From positions 3,038,001-3,102,000 of the forward strand of contig NZ_CP042434.1 in NCBI RefSeq assembly GCF_007971385.1: a stretch of DNA of 64,000 bases. The letters run 5' to 3'. This DNA is from Arachidicoccus ginsenosidivorans (GTDB lineage Bacteria; Bacteroidota; Bacteroidia; Chitinophagales; Chitinophagaceae). The first letter of the stretch is position 1, and every line of letters begins with the position of its first letter. A program made the translations under genes and the position numbers. The notes under the pieces are model-generated. The model did no database searches. It was not told where the DNA came from and saw only the letters and a list, made by a program, of their open reading frames with translations. Shown one piece after another: positions 1 through 9,136 of the stretch.

Positions 1-758
1 CTCCTAGTCTAAGTACGGTTCATATGGAAGATATCAATAAGGCCGGTGGAGTGAATGCGGTGATGAAAGAAATAACCAAAAGAGGGAATGGCGTGCTTAT
101 GGATAATTTGATGATAACGGGAGAGACGCTTTATGAGCGTATAGCGGATGCCCGTATTATCGATACCAGTATCATTCGGACAATTGATAACCCTTATAGT
201 GAAGTAGGAGGCCTTGCCATTCTATACGGTAATCTAGCCGAACAGGGTGCAGTTATTAAATCCGCGGGTATAATAGGAGAGCGGAGCTTTACGGGGAAGG
301 CTGTATGTTTTGATGGCCAGACAGAAGCCATCACCGGCATTCTGGCCGGGGATGTTCAGCCTGGAGATGTTGTGGTGATCAGATATGAAGGGCCTAAAGG
401 AGGACCCGGCATGCAGGAGATGCTCAGCCCTACCAGTCTGATTATGGGCAAAGGGCTCGGAAGTTCCGTTGCGCTGATTACTGATGGAAGGTTTAGCGGA
501 GCGACCAGGGGGCTTTGTATTGGCCATGTTTCTCCTGAAGCTGCCGAAGGTGGAATGATCGGCCTTATACAAAATGGTGATGAAATCCATATCGATGTCG
601 ATAATTACTGCCTGTCGGTAAATCTGTCTGAACAGGAAATTCAAAAGCGTAAGGTGGCATTTGTACCCAGAAAAAAGACCGTAACATCCAGGTGGCTCAG
701 CCAATATAGAATGCTCGTTAAAAATGCCAGTAGCGGAGCAGTGCTCGAAGCTGAATAA
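1..758 (+). CDS. ilvD: Dihydroxy-acid dehydratase, C-terminal part (cut by window start)
   Basis: This is the C-terminal 250 or so residues of an IlvD/Edd-family dehydratase, which converts 2,3-dihydroxy acids to 2-keto acids in valine, isoleucine and leucine synthesis using an Fe-S cluster. The frame is already open at base 3 and reads [16 protein letters not shown], so the ATG at 24 is internal and the true start lies before the window. The family signatures [16 protein letters not shown] and [14 protein letters not shown] are all present; the last contains the conserved active-site serine region. The ending at 756-758 fits the normal C-terminus. The next gene is on the opposite strand. IlvD is preferred over Edd because of the close match to the GRFSGATRG region, but sugar-acid dehydratases of the same family are not excluded. 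Confidence 0.9.
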   Translation, partial: PSLSTVHMEDINKAGGVNAVMKEITKRGNGVLMDNLMITGETLYERIADARIIDTSIIRTIDNPYSEVGGLAILYGNLAEQGAVIKSAGIIGERSFTGKAVCFDGQTEAITGILAGDVQPGDVVVIRYEGPKGGPGMQEMLSPTSLIMGKGLGSSVALITDGRFSGATRGLCIGHVSPEAAEGGMIGLIQNGDEIHIDVDNYCLSVNLSEQEIQKRKVAFVPRKKTVTSRWLSQYRMLVKNASSGAVLEAE

Positions 759-783
759 TAATAATATTGTAAGAAAAAAAGTT

Positions 784-1199
784 TTAAAATAGTTCTTTGA
801 ACTTGGATAGGGAAATTGTTTCGACGGGTGATTCCTGCCACTCCAACTATGCTTTTTCACCAATAACCAGCAGTTTGGCATTGACGCAGAGTGCAAGATT
901 ATATAGGTACTCGTCTTCGGGTCAGGGCATTGAACATCGAATTCTTCGGCTATTACAGATGAAGATATACTATGAACCAAAGTTAAATAAGATCTTTTAT
1001 TCAAAGGAAGCCGTTTTTTAATTTTTGGATAGTCAAGGACGCGGGCGAGTTCTTCGACAAGATTATTGTCGATAAAGATTTCCAGAGCATTTTGAATCAC
1101 ATACGCTTGTAACCAATCGGTCTTCCGGTTGATAAAGATAGTAATGAGTGTATTGACGTCAATGACAAAACGTTTAACCTTTTTTCTTTTTACGGGCAT
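784..1199 (-). pseudogene. PIN-domain toxin, broken by a frameshift and a stop codon
   Basis: The reading frame starts MPVKRKKVKRFVIDVNTLI, where the first acidic PIN residue is the D of VIDVN. It runs through NNLVEELARVLDYPKI and CPDPK, as in PIN-family toxins (ribonucleases of VapC-like toxin-antitoxin systems). Near 913-917 one base is missing. In the next frame the protein continues DEYLYNLALCVNAKLLV, the expected second half of the fold, then meets TAG where a leucine codon is expected before LEWQESPVETISLSKF and a TAA at 784. Restoring one base gives 138 residues, normal for the family. The start overlaps the antitoxin gene by 26 bp, which indicates an operon. An uninterrupted frame that continues to 234 is a shadow of ilvD. 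The substitution stop implies real loss of the toxin. Confidence 0.8.
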
Positions 1200-1425
1200 T
1201 GGTACGTGCTTCTTTAACGAGTGCGACTACTTCATCTTCGGGGAGATTGTCAGATCTAGTGCTGCTATCTATTTCTTTGGCAAGGTCAGAAATGTTTTTT
1301 TTATTCAGGTTCATCCATAGTAATTTCTGTTCCGACAGGCTCATTCGACTGATATTGTCAACCAGTAAAGCGAAAACGGAAGGCTCGTTTTGAAATTGTG
1401 TAGAAATGGATTTAACGGCGCTCAT
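1174..1425 (-). CDS. Antitoxin partner of the PIN toxin
   Basis: This 83-residue protein begins MSAVKSISTQFQNEPSVFAL and has a helical, charged middle followed by a very basic tail ending in KKKKG. It is the first gene of a two-gene minus-strand operon, and its 3' end overlaps the PIN toxin start by 26 bp, the usual arrangement for toxin-antitoxin pairs. I do not recognise a named antitoxin family, so the role is inferred from position and size. It appears intact while its toxin is broken, so it is now probably an orphan. Confidence 0.65.
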   Translation of the reverse strand: MSAVKSISTQFQNEPSVFALLVDNISRMSLSEQKLLWMNLNKKNISDLAKEIDSSTRSDNLPEDEVVALVKEARTNARKKKKG

Positions 1426-1558
1426 TTTATAAAACTTGTTATACTAAAATAGTGTTTTTTTCTGACATATAAAAGGTTGTGCATGCCTAGGTGTAAAATA
1501 AATGTCAATATATGTGGGATGGACTCCCATTTGGTAAATCGGCTTAAGAAAGTGCGAT

Positions 1559-1593
1559 AAAAAAACGCCCGAACCAGGCTGATTCGAACGTTT
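1559..1593 (-). terminator. Rho-independent terminator of tRNA-Phe
   Basis: Read on the minus strand, the 11-bp arms AAACGUUCGAA and UUCGGGCGUUU pair fully with two G-U pairs around a 9-nt loop and are followed by a run of U. The hairpin lies directly downstream of the tRNA-Phe 3' end. Confidence 0.85.
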
Positions 1594-1599
1594 CTTTTG

Positions 1600-1672
1600 T
1601 GGTGTGGGCCGGGATCGAACCGGCGACACAAGGATTTTCAGTCCTTTGCTCTACCGACTGAGCTACCGCACC
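1600..1672 (-). tRNA. tRNA-Phe (anticodon GAA)
   Basis: Read on the minus strand, the gene starts GGTGCGG and ends CCACACC plus discriminator A. It contains TAGCTCAGTCGGTAGAGCA (D arm), the anticodon loop CTGAAAA flanked by AAGGA/TCCTT, and TTCGATC in the T loop. The anticodon is GAA. The acceptor stem has one C-A mismatch at the fifth pair. CCA is not encoded. A terminator hairpin follows directly. Confidence 0.93.
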
Positions 1673-1741
1673 GCTGTAAGGGAGTGCAAATGTAAATTGG
1701 AAAACAATAAAAACAAAATTCTGGTAGAATTATTTAAAAAA

Positions 1742-3985
1742 TTATTTTTCCGTGGCAGCTCTTAGCTCCAAAAGAAATCCCTTAAATTCATTTAAAGTAT
1801 GGATAAGCTGCAAATTGACCTCGGTTTGTTCCCTATAAGAATTCAGGTGCTTGATAGCGCCATTAATGGTCAATTTCTTCTGTCTTAGCAAATAATAGAT
1901 CAATTGCAGATTCTTTACATCCTCTGGCCGGAAAAACCGGTCACCCTTTTTATTCTTCCTAGGTTTAAGGATCTTAAATTCATTTTCCCAGAATCTGAGT
2001 AGCGAATTATTTACTCGGAACCATTTTGCCACGACACTAATGGGATAATATTGCTTCTGAAACAACTCTTCATCTGGCGGCACATTAATCAAATCCACCT
2101 CGGCATCAATTTCCTTAAATGATTTTCTGCCTCTTTTTCTGATTGGCACCGTCTGGTCCTCTATATAATAAGGCTTTTTAGCACTATTACTATCAGTATT
2201 TGGTTGCTTTTTAGCTTCGTCTAAGTCCTCTTTTGATTGATTATCAGGTGTTTTCTCATTTTTTTCTTCTAATTGATCAGAAACTTCCGACTTGGAAGCA
2301 TGTTCAGCAGCCTCATCAGCAAAGCTATCAGCCTCCGTTTCAGTGGTATTTTCAATTACCGTAGGAAGGGTAGGTAAGCCTGTATTGTTCAAAGGAGCAA
2401 CTACTTTTTTCTCTTCTTCTTTCTCCACTTCCTTCTCTTTCTCTAATTCCGCCTCCACTTCTTCTGTTTCTGCTTCGGCAGTGGCTGAATCTACTTCTGA
2501 TTCGCCGTCAGCATCCGTATGATTGGAGAAGTCATCTGGTGAAAAAGATGTGTCAAATGCAGCCTCTGGATCCTGTTGGGTTATTTCTGAGGTGGACAGC
2601 TGCTGCGAATCTTCGCTTTTGCTTTGATCTGGCTCATGATCTGATTCGTGGCTTGCATCTTTCTTTTCAATTGATTCATCTGCGTTATCCAGATTTTCCG
2701 GATTCTCCTGAACAGGCCGAGGTGGCATCTTAATGGATTCGATCTTGACAGACTTAACGGTTTTGACAACCACTTTGACCCCAAACTGCTCATTAGCGAA
2801 GACAACGCCACTAGCTGGTGGATTATCGCCCTGTGCTTCATTTTGATCCTGCATATGATGATCCTGATCCTTCTCCTGCTCCTGGGTCTGAATTTGTTCC
2901 TTCCCCGGGTCTGCGGATGCGGGTTGAGTGAGGGCGGGGGCGGATGGCTGGTCAGTTGCTTCAGCAGGCACTGTTGGTGTGGCTGGCGCTACAGATTCAT
3001 TTTCCACGCCTTCGGTATTCAGGGCATCATTAGCCTGATTATTATTGTTATTACTATCCTGTAAAGAGGTAGACGATTCGTTGGATGTTACGTCCGATTC
3101 GGTTTCTGAATCAGTTTCATTCGCATCTAAAGATGCTTCTGTAGATGCTTCCGTGGCGTCCTCGCTTGATTCAGAAGTGGATCTTAAGTCTTGAACGTCT
3201 TTTGAAAAGTCGCTGGCTGCTGGTTCTTTTTCACTATTGATCTCCTTGGATTCATCATTCTCCTGCTCCAAATCAGATGCTTTTATTTCCTGCTTTTGTT
3301 GAGGCGGAGTCAGTTCAAAAGTTGATTGAGCATTATTGGTCATTTGCGCATCCTCCTCCTGGTCCTGGTCCTGGCCCGAAATAACATTTACTGTATTTTG
3401 TTGGGGAGTATCGGATTGTGCTGCAATTGGATTAATCTGTTCATTTTCATCAGAGGATGCGTTTTCTTTTGCTTTATCTGTGTTTGCTTCAGGTTGTTCT
3501 TTAGTCTCCTGGGCTGGCTGCTGGTTCGGTTGCTGATTAGCCTGAGTTTGATCATTAGGGACTTCAGTGTCATCAGTGACTGAATCCTCTTCTGACGCTT
3601 CTGAGATTGCTGTGGAGCCTGTTTGTTGGGCTGCTTCATCCTTCGATTGTGACTGCAGCTGTGACGGTGGTAGGGTAGTTTCAGCCGCTTGCATTGCCAT
3701 TACAGGCTGCTCAGGAGGTGTGGGAATGGCAGCTGCCTGCTCCAGGCCTTGTTCCTGCTGCTCTTGCTCATTAGGCTGCTCCTTTGACTGCACCAGCACT
3801 AGATCTTGCGCTAAAGAGGCAGCCGGTTCCTCAGAGGAAGGGGCTGACGGCTCCGTTGAAGAGTCATCTGGAGATGCTTTGTCAGGGGTAGAGCCTGCTT
3901 GCTTGGAACCATCTTTTGAAGCTTTCTTTTTCTTTTCTGGCTTAGGTGCCTGTTCACCAAAATCAAATAGGGACAACTGCTGCAT
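1742..3985 (-). CDS. MerR-type DNA-binding protein with very long acidic disordered N-terminus
   Basis: Of 747 residues, only about the last 110 look folded. Residues near 643-712 form a MerR-type winged helix (YYPISVVAKWFRVNNSLLRF, then FRPEDVKNLQLIYYLL), followed by a short helical tail. This type of C-terminal MerR domain is common in Bacteroidota proteins. The preceding 600 or so residues are a low-complexity stretch rich in Glu, Gln, Ser, Asp, Thr and Pro, with basic patches at RKRGRKSFKEID and near VKVVVKTVKSVKIESIK. The N-terminus MQQLSLFDFGE contains QLSLF, which matches the bacterial sliding-clamp-binding consensus. The start at 3985 is preferred because this motif immediately follows it. 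The antisense frames across the acidic region are codon-bias shadows. Target and function are unknown. Confidence 0.8.
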   Translation of the reverse strand: MQQLSLFDFGEQAPKPEKKKKASKDGSKQAGSTPDKASPDDSSTEPSAPSSEEPAASLAQDLVLVQSKEQPNEQEQQEQGLEQAAAIPTPPEQPVMAMQAAETTLPPSQLQSQSKDEAAQQTGSTAISEASEEDSVTDDTEVPNDQTQANQQPNQQPAQETKEQPEANTDKAKENASSDENEQINPIAAQSDTPQQNTVNVISGQDQDQEEDAQMTNNAQSTFELTPPQQKQEIKASDLEQENDESKEINSEKEPAASDFSKDVQDLRSTSESSEDATEASTEASLDANETDSETESDVTSNESSTSLQDSNNNNNQANDALNTEGVENESVAPATPTVPAEATDQPSAPALTQPASADPGKEQIQTQEQEKDQDHHMQDQNEAQGDNPPASGVVFANEQFGVKVVVKTVKSVKIESIKMPPRPVQENPENLDNADESIEKKDASHESDHEPDQSKSEDSQQLSTSEITQQDPEAAFDTSFSPDDFSNHTDADGESEVDSATAEAETEEVEAELEKEKEVEKEEEKKVVAPLNNTGLPTLPTVIENTTETEADSFADEAAEHASKSEVSDQLEEKNEKTPDNQSKEDLDEAKKQPNTDSNSAKKPYYIEDQTVPIRKRGRKSFKEIDAEVDLINVPPDEELFQKQYYPISVVAKWFRVNNSLLRFWENEFKILKPRKNKKGDRFFRPEDVKNLQLIYYLLRQKKLTINGAIKHLNSYREQTEVNLQLIHTLNEFKGFLLELRAATEK

Positions 3986-4045
3986 ATTGTAAAAATAATA
4001 ATCCTGAACAATTTTACCCTAAATTTATGCAGAATTGCCGAGTGA

Positions 4046-5107
4046 ATGGCTTTAATTTGTGCAAACTTTAGCAGGATAGTGGAGCAATTAAATCCAAAGA
4101 ATACAATTTTAGTGACAGGAGCGACAGGTCTGGTAGGAAGCCAGATCATTCAAATGTTGGATCCGACTGCCTGCAAAATCATTGGCCTGGCCAGAAATCC
4201 TCCAGAATATCCAGGTGAAAGTCTAAGTAATCATCCAAATGACCGCCCAAATGATAAAATCGATTGGATACAATGCGATATACTGGATGTAGTGGCGCTG
4301 GAAAAGGCCTTAAAAGGGGTAACTCACGTGTATCACGCAGCTGGTCTGGTCTCATTTGATCCAAAAATGAAAGACCAGGTGATGAAGATCAATGTTGAGG
4401 GGACAGCTAATGTTGTTAATGCCTGTATTAAAAATGGGGTGCAGAAATTGCTGCATGTAAGCTCTGTAGCGGCTATTGGCGAAGCCAAAAGCGCTAAAAA
4501 TCTCATTCATGAAAAGCTGGAGTGGAATGATCATGGCGCTTCTGATTACGGTAAAAGCAAATATCTTGGAGAAATCGAGGTCTGGCGGGGGCTCTGCGAA
4601 GGTTTAGATGCAGTTGTCATTAATCCTTCTATTATAATAGGGGCGGGGGACTGGAATATAGGTTCAACTGCGATGTTCAAGTCCGTTTATGACGAATTTC
4701 CCTGGTATACAGAAGGGGTTCATGGATTTGTGGATGTCGAAGATGTGGCTAAGGCTGCCATTGATTTAATGAATAGTGGTGTAGTAGGGGAAAGATTTAT
4801 TATAAATGGGGCCAATATCTCCTATAAATTTTTATTTGATTTGATAGCTGACGGTTTTAGTAAACCGCGACCGGGAAAAAAAGTGACTCCTTTGCTAGCG
4901 GAATTTGTATGGAGAATCAAGTACTTGAAAGGAAAATTAACTGGCAAACCATCCATATTAAATAAAAACACGGCACGTACTGCTTTGAGTATATGTGAAT
5001 ACGATAACTCAAAACTGAAAAAAGTGTTACCGGAATTTTCTTTTATGCCTATAAAAGAAACGGTAGAAAGAACTTGTAACCTGTTGAAAGAGAAATACGA
5101 ATTATAG
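4046..5107 (+). CDS. NAD(P)-dependent epimerase/dehydratase (extended SDR)
   Basis: This is a 353-residue extended short-chain dehydrogenase/reductase. The nucleotide-binding TGATGLVGSQI lies near residues 24-34, HVYHAAGLVSFDP near the cofactor site, the catalytic serine region is HVSSVAAIG, and the YxxxK pair is in DYGKSKYLGE. It resembles dihydroflavonol-4-reductase or sterol-dehydrogenase-like members that act on small carbonyl or sugar-nucleotide substrates. The substrate cannot be read from sequence. It is transcribed divergently from the MerR-type gene across about 60 bp, so shared regulation is possible. The residues before PKNTILVTG may be an overlong start, but no better ATG was found. 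Confidence 0.8.
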   Translation: MALICANFSRIVEQLNPKNTILVTGATGLVGSQIIQMLDPTACKIIGLARNPPEYPGESLSNHPNDRPNDKIDWIQCDILDVVALEKALKGVTHVYHAAGLVSFDPKMKDQVMKINVEGTANVVNACIKNGVQKLLHVSSVAAIGEAKSAKNLIHEKLEWNDHGASDYGKSKYLGEIEVWRGLCEGLDAVVINPSIIIGAGDWNIGSTAMFKSVYDEFPWYTEGVHGFVDVEDVAKAAIDLMNSGVVGERFIINGANISYKFLFDLIADGFSKPRPGKKVTPLLAEFVWRIKYLKGKLTGKPSILNKNTARTALSICEYDNSKLKKVLPEFSFMPIKETVERTCNLLKEKYEL

Positions 5108-5264
5108 AAGATTTTAACAGTTTTGGCTCGAATTTTATTCAATTTTTAGCCTTCCTACCCATCAAAATCGGCTAAATTTGCCTCAATTCTTGAAGATTAT
5201 TTAATTTTTTTTTGGATAAAAGCAATTTTATTCCGAAAATTACATTATTAAAGATGGCGATCCA

Positions 5265-6236
5265 TTGTGCCTTAAGGGCGGCCAGGATGGATCATTGATG
5301 ATATTATTCCTTTTTTCTAAGATTCCCGGGATCAGTGCCGGGAAGCATAAAAACAAGTTGGAAATAGTGAAAAAGTTCTTATTCCTAAGTGTGGTGGGCC
5401 TAGTAATGTGTGCATTTACGACTCCTATAACAAATATTTCAAGCGCAAACAGCGTGCATCCGGTAGATAAGGATTTTCCTTCTCTGCTTCCTAATAAACC
5501 AGTAGGTCAAACAATGGCCTATAAATATGTTGATTCTGTTTACAATAGAATCAAATTAAATGATGTTGGTTTAAAAAAGGATGTTTTTTATAAAGCATTT
5601 AAAGGGTATGAATACCTTGAGAGTAAAGGCATGTTGGATAAGCCAGATTTGCTGACCATAGTAGATTACAGCCAAAGCAGCTCGCAGAAACGTCTGTATG
5701 TGATAGATCTGAAAGCAGGTAAAGTGTTATTCAATACCTATGTTTCGCATGGCAAACGCTCCGGTGGTGAATATGCCACTGCATTCTCAAATGTCGTAGA
5801 CTCCCATAAAAGTTCCCTTGGTTTTATTATTACTGGTAAATCTTACCGCGGAGGTTCTGGTTTCAGTATGCACTTAAAAGGCGTTGAACCAGGTATCAAT
5901 GATAATATTTATAGAAGATATATTGTGATGCATGGCAGCCATTATGTCAATGCCCGTCGTGCCGATGAAAATGAAACAGGTCGCAGTTTTGGTTGCCCGG
6001 CAGTACCCTATGGTCAGCAATATGCCATTATCAATAAGATTAAGGAAGGAAGTTGCTTATTTATCTGGGCACCAGATAATCATTATCAGGTTACTTCCAG
6101 AATCCTCAATGCAGCCTTCCAATGGCCTGTACTAAAAAAGGAAAGCAAATTTAAAGAACTATTAGCCCCTATTAATAATACTGCGAACGCTGGGTTAGAT
6201 GGCGCAGCAGATGTAAATAACAGCAGTAACGGATAG
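5265..6236 (+). CDS. Exported L,D-transpeptidase-like murein protein (YkuD_2 type)
   Basis: This protein belongs to the murein L,D-transpeptidase catalytic-domain family of Bacteroidota. The catalytic core is near residues 160-270: YIVMHGSHYVNARR carries the conserved histidine and SFGCPAVPYG carries the catalytic cysteine. A hydrophobic segment, KKFLFLSVVGLVMCAF, followed by TPITNISSANS looks like a signal peptide. The ATG at 5265 leaves about 34 residues in front of it. A GTG at 5367 or TTG at 5358 would place the signal peptide at the start and is a more natural N-terminus, so the start is uncertain. The C-terminal 40 residues are a loose tail. It stands alone and has its own terminator. 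Confidence 0.8.
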   Translation: MCLKGGQDGSLMILFLFSKIPGISAGKHKNKLEIVKKFLFLSVVGLVMCAFTTPITNISSANSVHPVDKDFPSLLPNKPVGQTMAYKYVDSVYNRIKLNDVGLKKDVFYKAFKGYEYLESKGMLDKPDLLTIVDYSQSSSQKRLYVIDLKAGKVLFNTYVSHGKRSGGEYATAFSNVVDSHKSSLGFIITGKSYRGGSGFSMHLKGVEPGINDNIYRRYIVMHGSHYVNARRADENETGRSFGCPAVPYGQQYAIINKIKEGSCLFIWAPDNHYQVTSRILNAAFQWPVLKKESKFKELLAPINNTANAGLDGAADVNNSSNG

Positions 6237-6291
6237 GATAACCTATTCCAATGGAGATTATAACAGCATAATGTTGTTATTCTAATTCAAG

Positions 6292-6322
6292 AATGCCCAG
6301 TCTACTGATTGGGCATTTTTAC
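6292..6322 (+). terminator. Terminator after the L,D-transpeptidase gene
   Basis: The arms AATGCCCA and TGGGCATT pair perfectly across a 10-nt loop and are followed by a run of T. It sits 55 bp after the stop codon. Confidence 0.8.
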
Positions 6323-6421
6323 TGTAAACGCTCTTTTGCGCTAGATAGTCAGGTATTGGTAGATTATTGGATTTGGACTAACTTGCCCAATAAATATTAT
6401 CTGAATTTATAAAATTACAAA

Positions 6422-6805
6422 ATGGGAAAGGAAATTATTAATACCAGTGCAGCGCCAGCACCCGTTGGACCTTATAATCAGGCGATCAAAGCAGGTGGTG
6501 TCTTATATGTGAGTGGACAGATTGCCATTGATCCTAGCACCAATGAGCTATATAGCGGTGATCTGTCAGGAGAAACACATCTGGTGTTTAAGAATCTGGA
6601 AGCTGTTTTAAAAGAAGCAGATTACGGTTTTGAAGATGTGGTAAAGGCGAGTGTGTTTTTAAGCGATATGGGCTTATTTGGGCAGGTAAATGAGATTTAC
6701 GGGCAATATTTTCATAAAGACCCTCCTGCCAGGGAATGTGTGGCCGTTAAGACCTTACCTAAAAATGTAAATGTTGAGATAAGTGTAATTGCTTACAAAG
6801 GGTAA
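6422..6805 (+). CDS. ridA: RidA family reactive-intermediate deaminase
   Basis: This 127-residue protein is a full-length RidA (YjgF/YER057c/UK114) protein. Members hydrolyse reactive enamine/imine intermediates released by PLP enzymes such as threonine dehydratase. Diagnostic segments are APAPVGPYNQAIKAGG near the N-terminus, LYVSGQIAIDP, and PPARECVAV with the substrate-binding arginine. The family is normally a cytosolic trimer. The gene is monocistronic, with a strong bidirectional terminator downstream separating it from yegP. The branched-chain gene ilvD lies 6 kb away, which is not close enough to argue for an operon. Confidence 0.93.
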   Translation: MGKEIINTSAAPAPVGPYNQAIKAGGVLYVSGQIAIDPSTNELYSGDLSGETHLVFKNLEAVLKEADYGFEDVVKASVFLSDMGLFGQVNEIYGQYFHKDPPARECVAVKTLPKNVNVEISVIAYKG

Positions 6806-6853
6806 TTGCCGATAATTTTTTCGGATTTATTACGCTAATTAAGTAGAAAATAC

Positions 6854-6900
6854 AAGCCGGAGCATTTCTAATACGGATTAGTTATGCTCCGGCTTATTTT
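6854..6900. terminator. Bidirectional terminator between ridA and yegP
   Basis: The arms AAGCCGGAGCA and TGCTCCGGCTT are perfectly complementary across a 20-nt loop, with T-rich sequence on one side and A-rich sequence on the other. It lies between two convergent genes. Confidence 0.85.
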
Positions 6901-6911
6901 TAAGCATACAA

Positions 6912-7238
6912 TTATTCTACAGTAACCTCAGCGTCTGGTGCATTTTTCTTCACTGATTCGATGCCGTTCTCCATTGCTGCGGTGGTCTCGTACAGTTCAC
7001 TGGTGCCAATCACCTGGCTATTGCCGGCTCTTAGGTTAAAAAAGGGCTTTCCATTGGTGGAAGTCTTTCTTTCATACCTACTATCGTCTTGCGCATTGGT
7101 CTTTACTGACTCAATTCCATTATGACAGGCGGCCTTGGTTGTATAACCTTCGCTCGTCAAAATGGTTTGGCCGTTACCGGCTTTCAGGTTGAAGCGGAAT
7201 TGATTATCCTTACCAGTTTTAACAACAAACTTTCCCAT
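6912..7238 (-). CDS. yegP: YegP-like protein with two DUF1508 repeats
   Basis: This 108-residue protein contains two tandem copies of the DUF1508 (UPF0339) unit: GKDNQFRFNLKAGNGQTILT with GIESVKTNA, then NGKPFFNLRAGNSQVIGTSE with GIESVKKNA. YegP-type proteins are small, and their biochemical function is not established. The gene is the last clearly core-like gene before the AT-rich accessory region to its right. It is convergent with ridA and shares the terminator between them. Confidence 0.9.
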   Translation of the reverse strand: MGKFVVKTGKDNQFRFNLKAGNGQTILTSEGYTTKAACHNGIESVKTNAQDDSRYERKTSTNGKPFFNLRAGNSQVIGTSELYETTAAMENGIESVKKNAPDAEVTVE

Positions 7239-8183
7239 TGTTTATTATTTTGAAGTGAATAGATTCCTCAAGTTAATAAAAATTCCAATTATAGACTAAA
7301 ATTATGGCCATTGATTATAAGTGAGATGTAAATCGAGTATATTTTTTACAAATAGCTGGTTTTACGAATCTTACGTAAACTAAACAAGAGTCTCGTAGTA
7401 ATGGCCGAAAATACATTGATAATAAAATATTTCAAAGAGTAATTTTCACTCTTCACGATCCGGCAACAATTCAATTTAAGTTACCTCCATATTGAGGTCA
7501 TTAAAGAAGATTTTAGCTTACTCTACAATCGCAAATTCGGGATTATCTCACAAATAAACTGCCATTTAGTTAAAGATTTATCGATAATTAGCGGGCCTGT
7601 TGCCATTCAGGAATTAATTTATGAATGGATCAAATTTCTTTCTCAAGTAATTATGGCAACAAACCAAGAATCAATAATAATCAAAGAAAACTATAAGGGA
7701 TTCATAAATGCAAAGAGGACCTCCGAAGTCAACTTACCCCTGAACAATGCAATTGGATGAGCCCATTAGTATAAACTGAATAATATTATTGGAATCTTCC
7801 AAACGGAACCGCTTTTATGCATTATTATGCAATTGAGTCATCACTTATAATGATCTGACATTATGACTTCTACGATTACATCTGCCGACATTTTATAGTT
7901 GTTCAATATGGGCAATTTCAGTAACAATAACTGTGGCTCCGCCTGCTAGATGTTTGAACACCATGCTAAAACCGAAGCCTTAGTTATCCTAATTACTTCG
8001 AGCGTTTTTAGTTAATCCTTAACCTGAAAAGGCAATTAATGATATAAATGTTAATGCTCAAACCAAACACAAAATGATAAATATTCTTCTCAAATGATAA
8101 CATTTATTTCAATGTCGCTATTTTCTTTAATTTAAATATATGAATAATAATCAAAAGGTTTCCCCTTCTCACACAGATTTAAA
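7239..8183. other. AT-rich gap of about 945 bp with possible gene remnants
   Basis: No convincing intact gene is seen here. On the plus strand a frame is open from 7443 to 7760 (105 codons, containing SYLHIEVIKEDFSLLYNRKF and ending NLPLNNAIG) without an ATG near its beginning. On the minus strand around 7898-7985 a short frame reads GFGFSMVFKHLAGGATVIV before a stop. Neither is recognised. The position, between core yegP and the restriction cassette, fits the edge of an accessory region with decayed sequence. Confidence 0.4.
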
Positions 8184-9135
<952 letters not shown>

Positions 9136-9136
9136 A

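Noticed and set aside
234..783. Continuation of the PIN-toxin frame antisense to ilvD
   Set aside because: After the frameshift at about 915 the frame is not toxin-like; it runs through ilvD coding sequence on the other strand and is a shadow.
1559..1593. A second, partial tRNA
   Set aside because: The sequence folds as a hairpin followed by U residues and is the terminator of tRNA-Phe.
2292..3992. Long open frames antisense to the low-complexity part of the MerR-type gene
   Set aside because: They arise from the repetitive codon composition of the acidic region and have no start context or recognisable domain.
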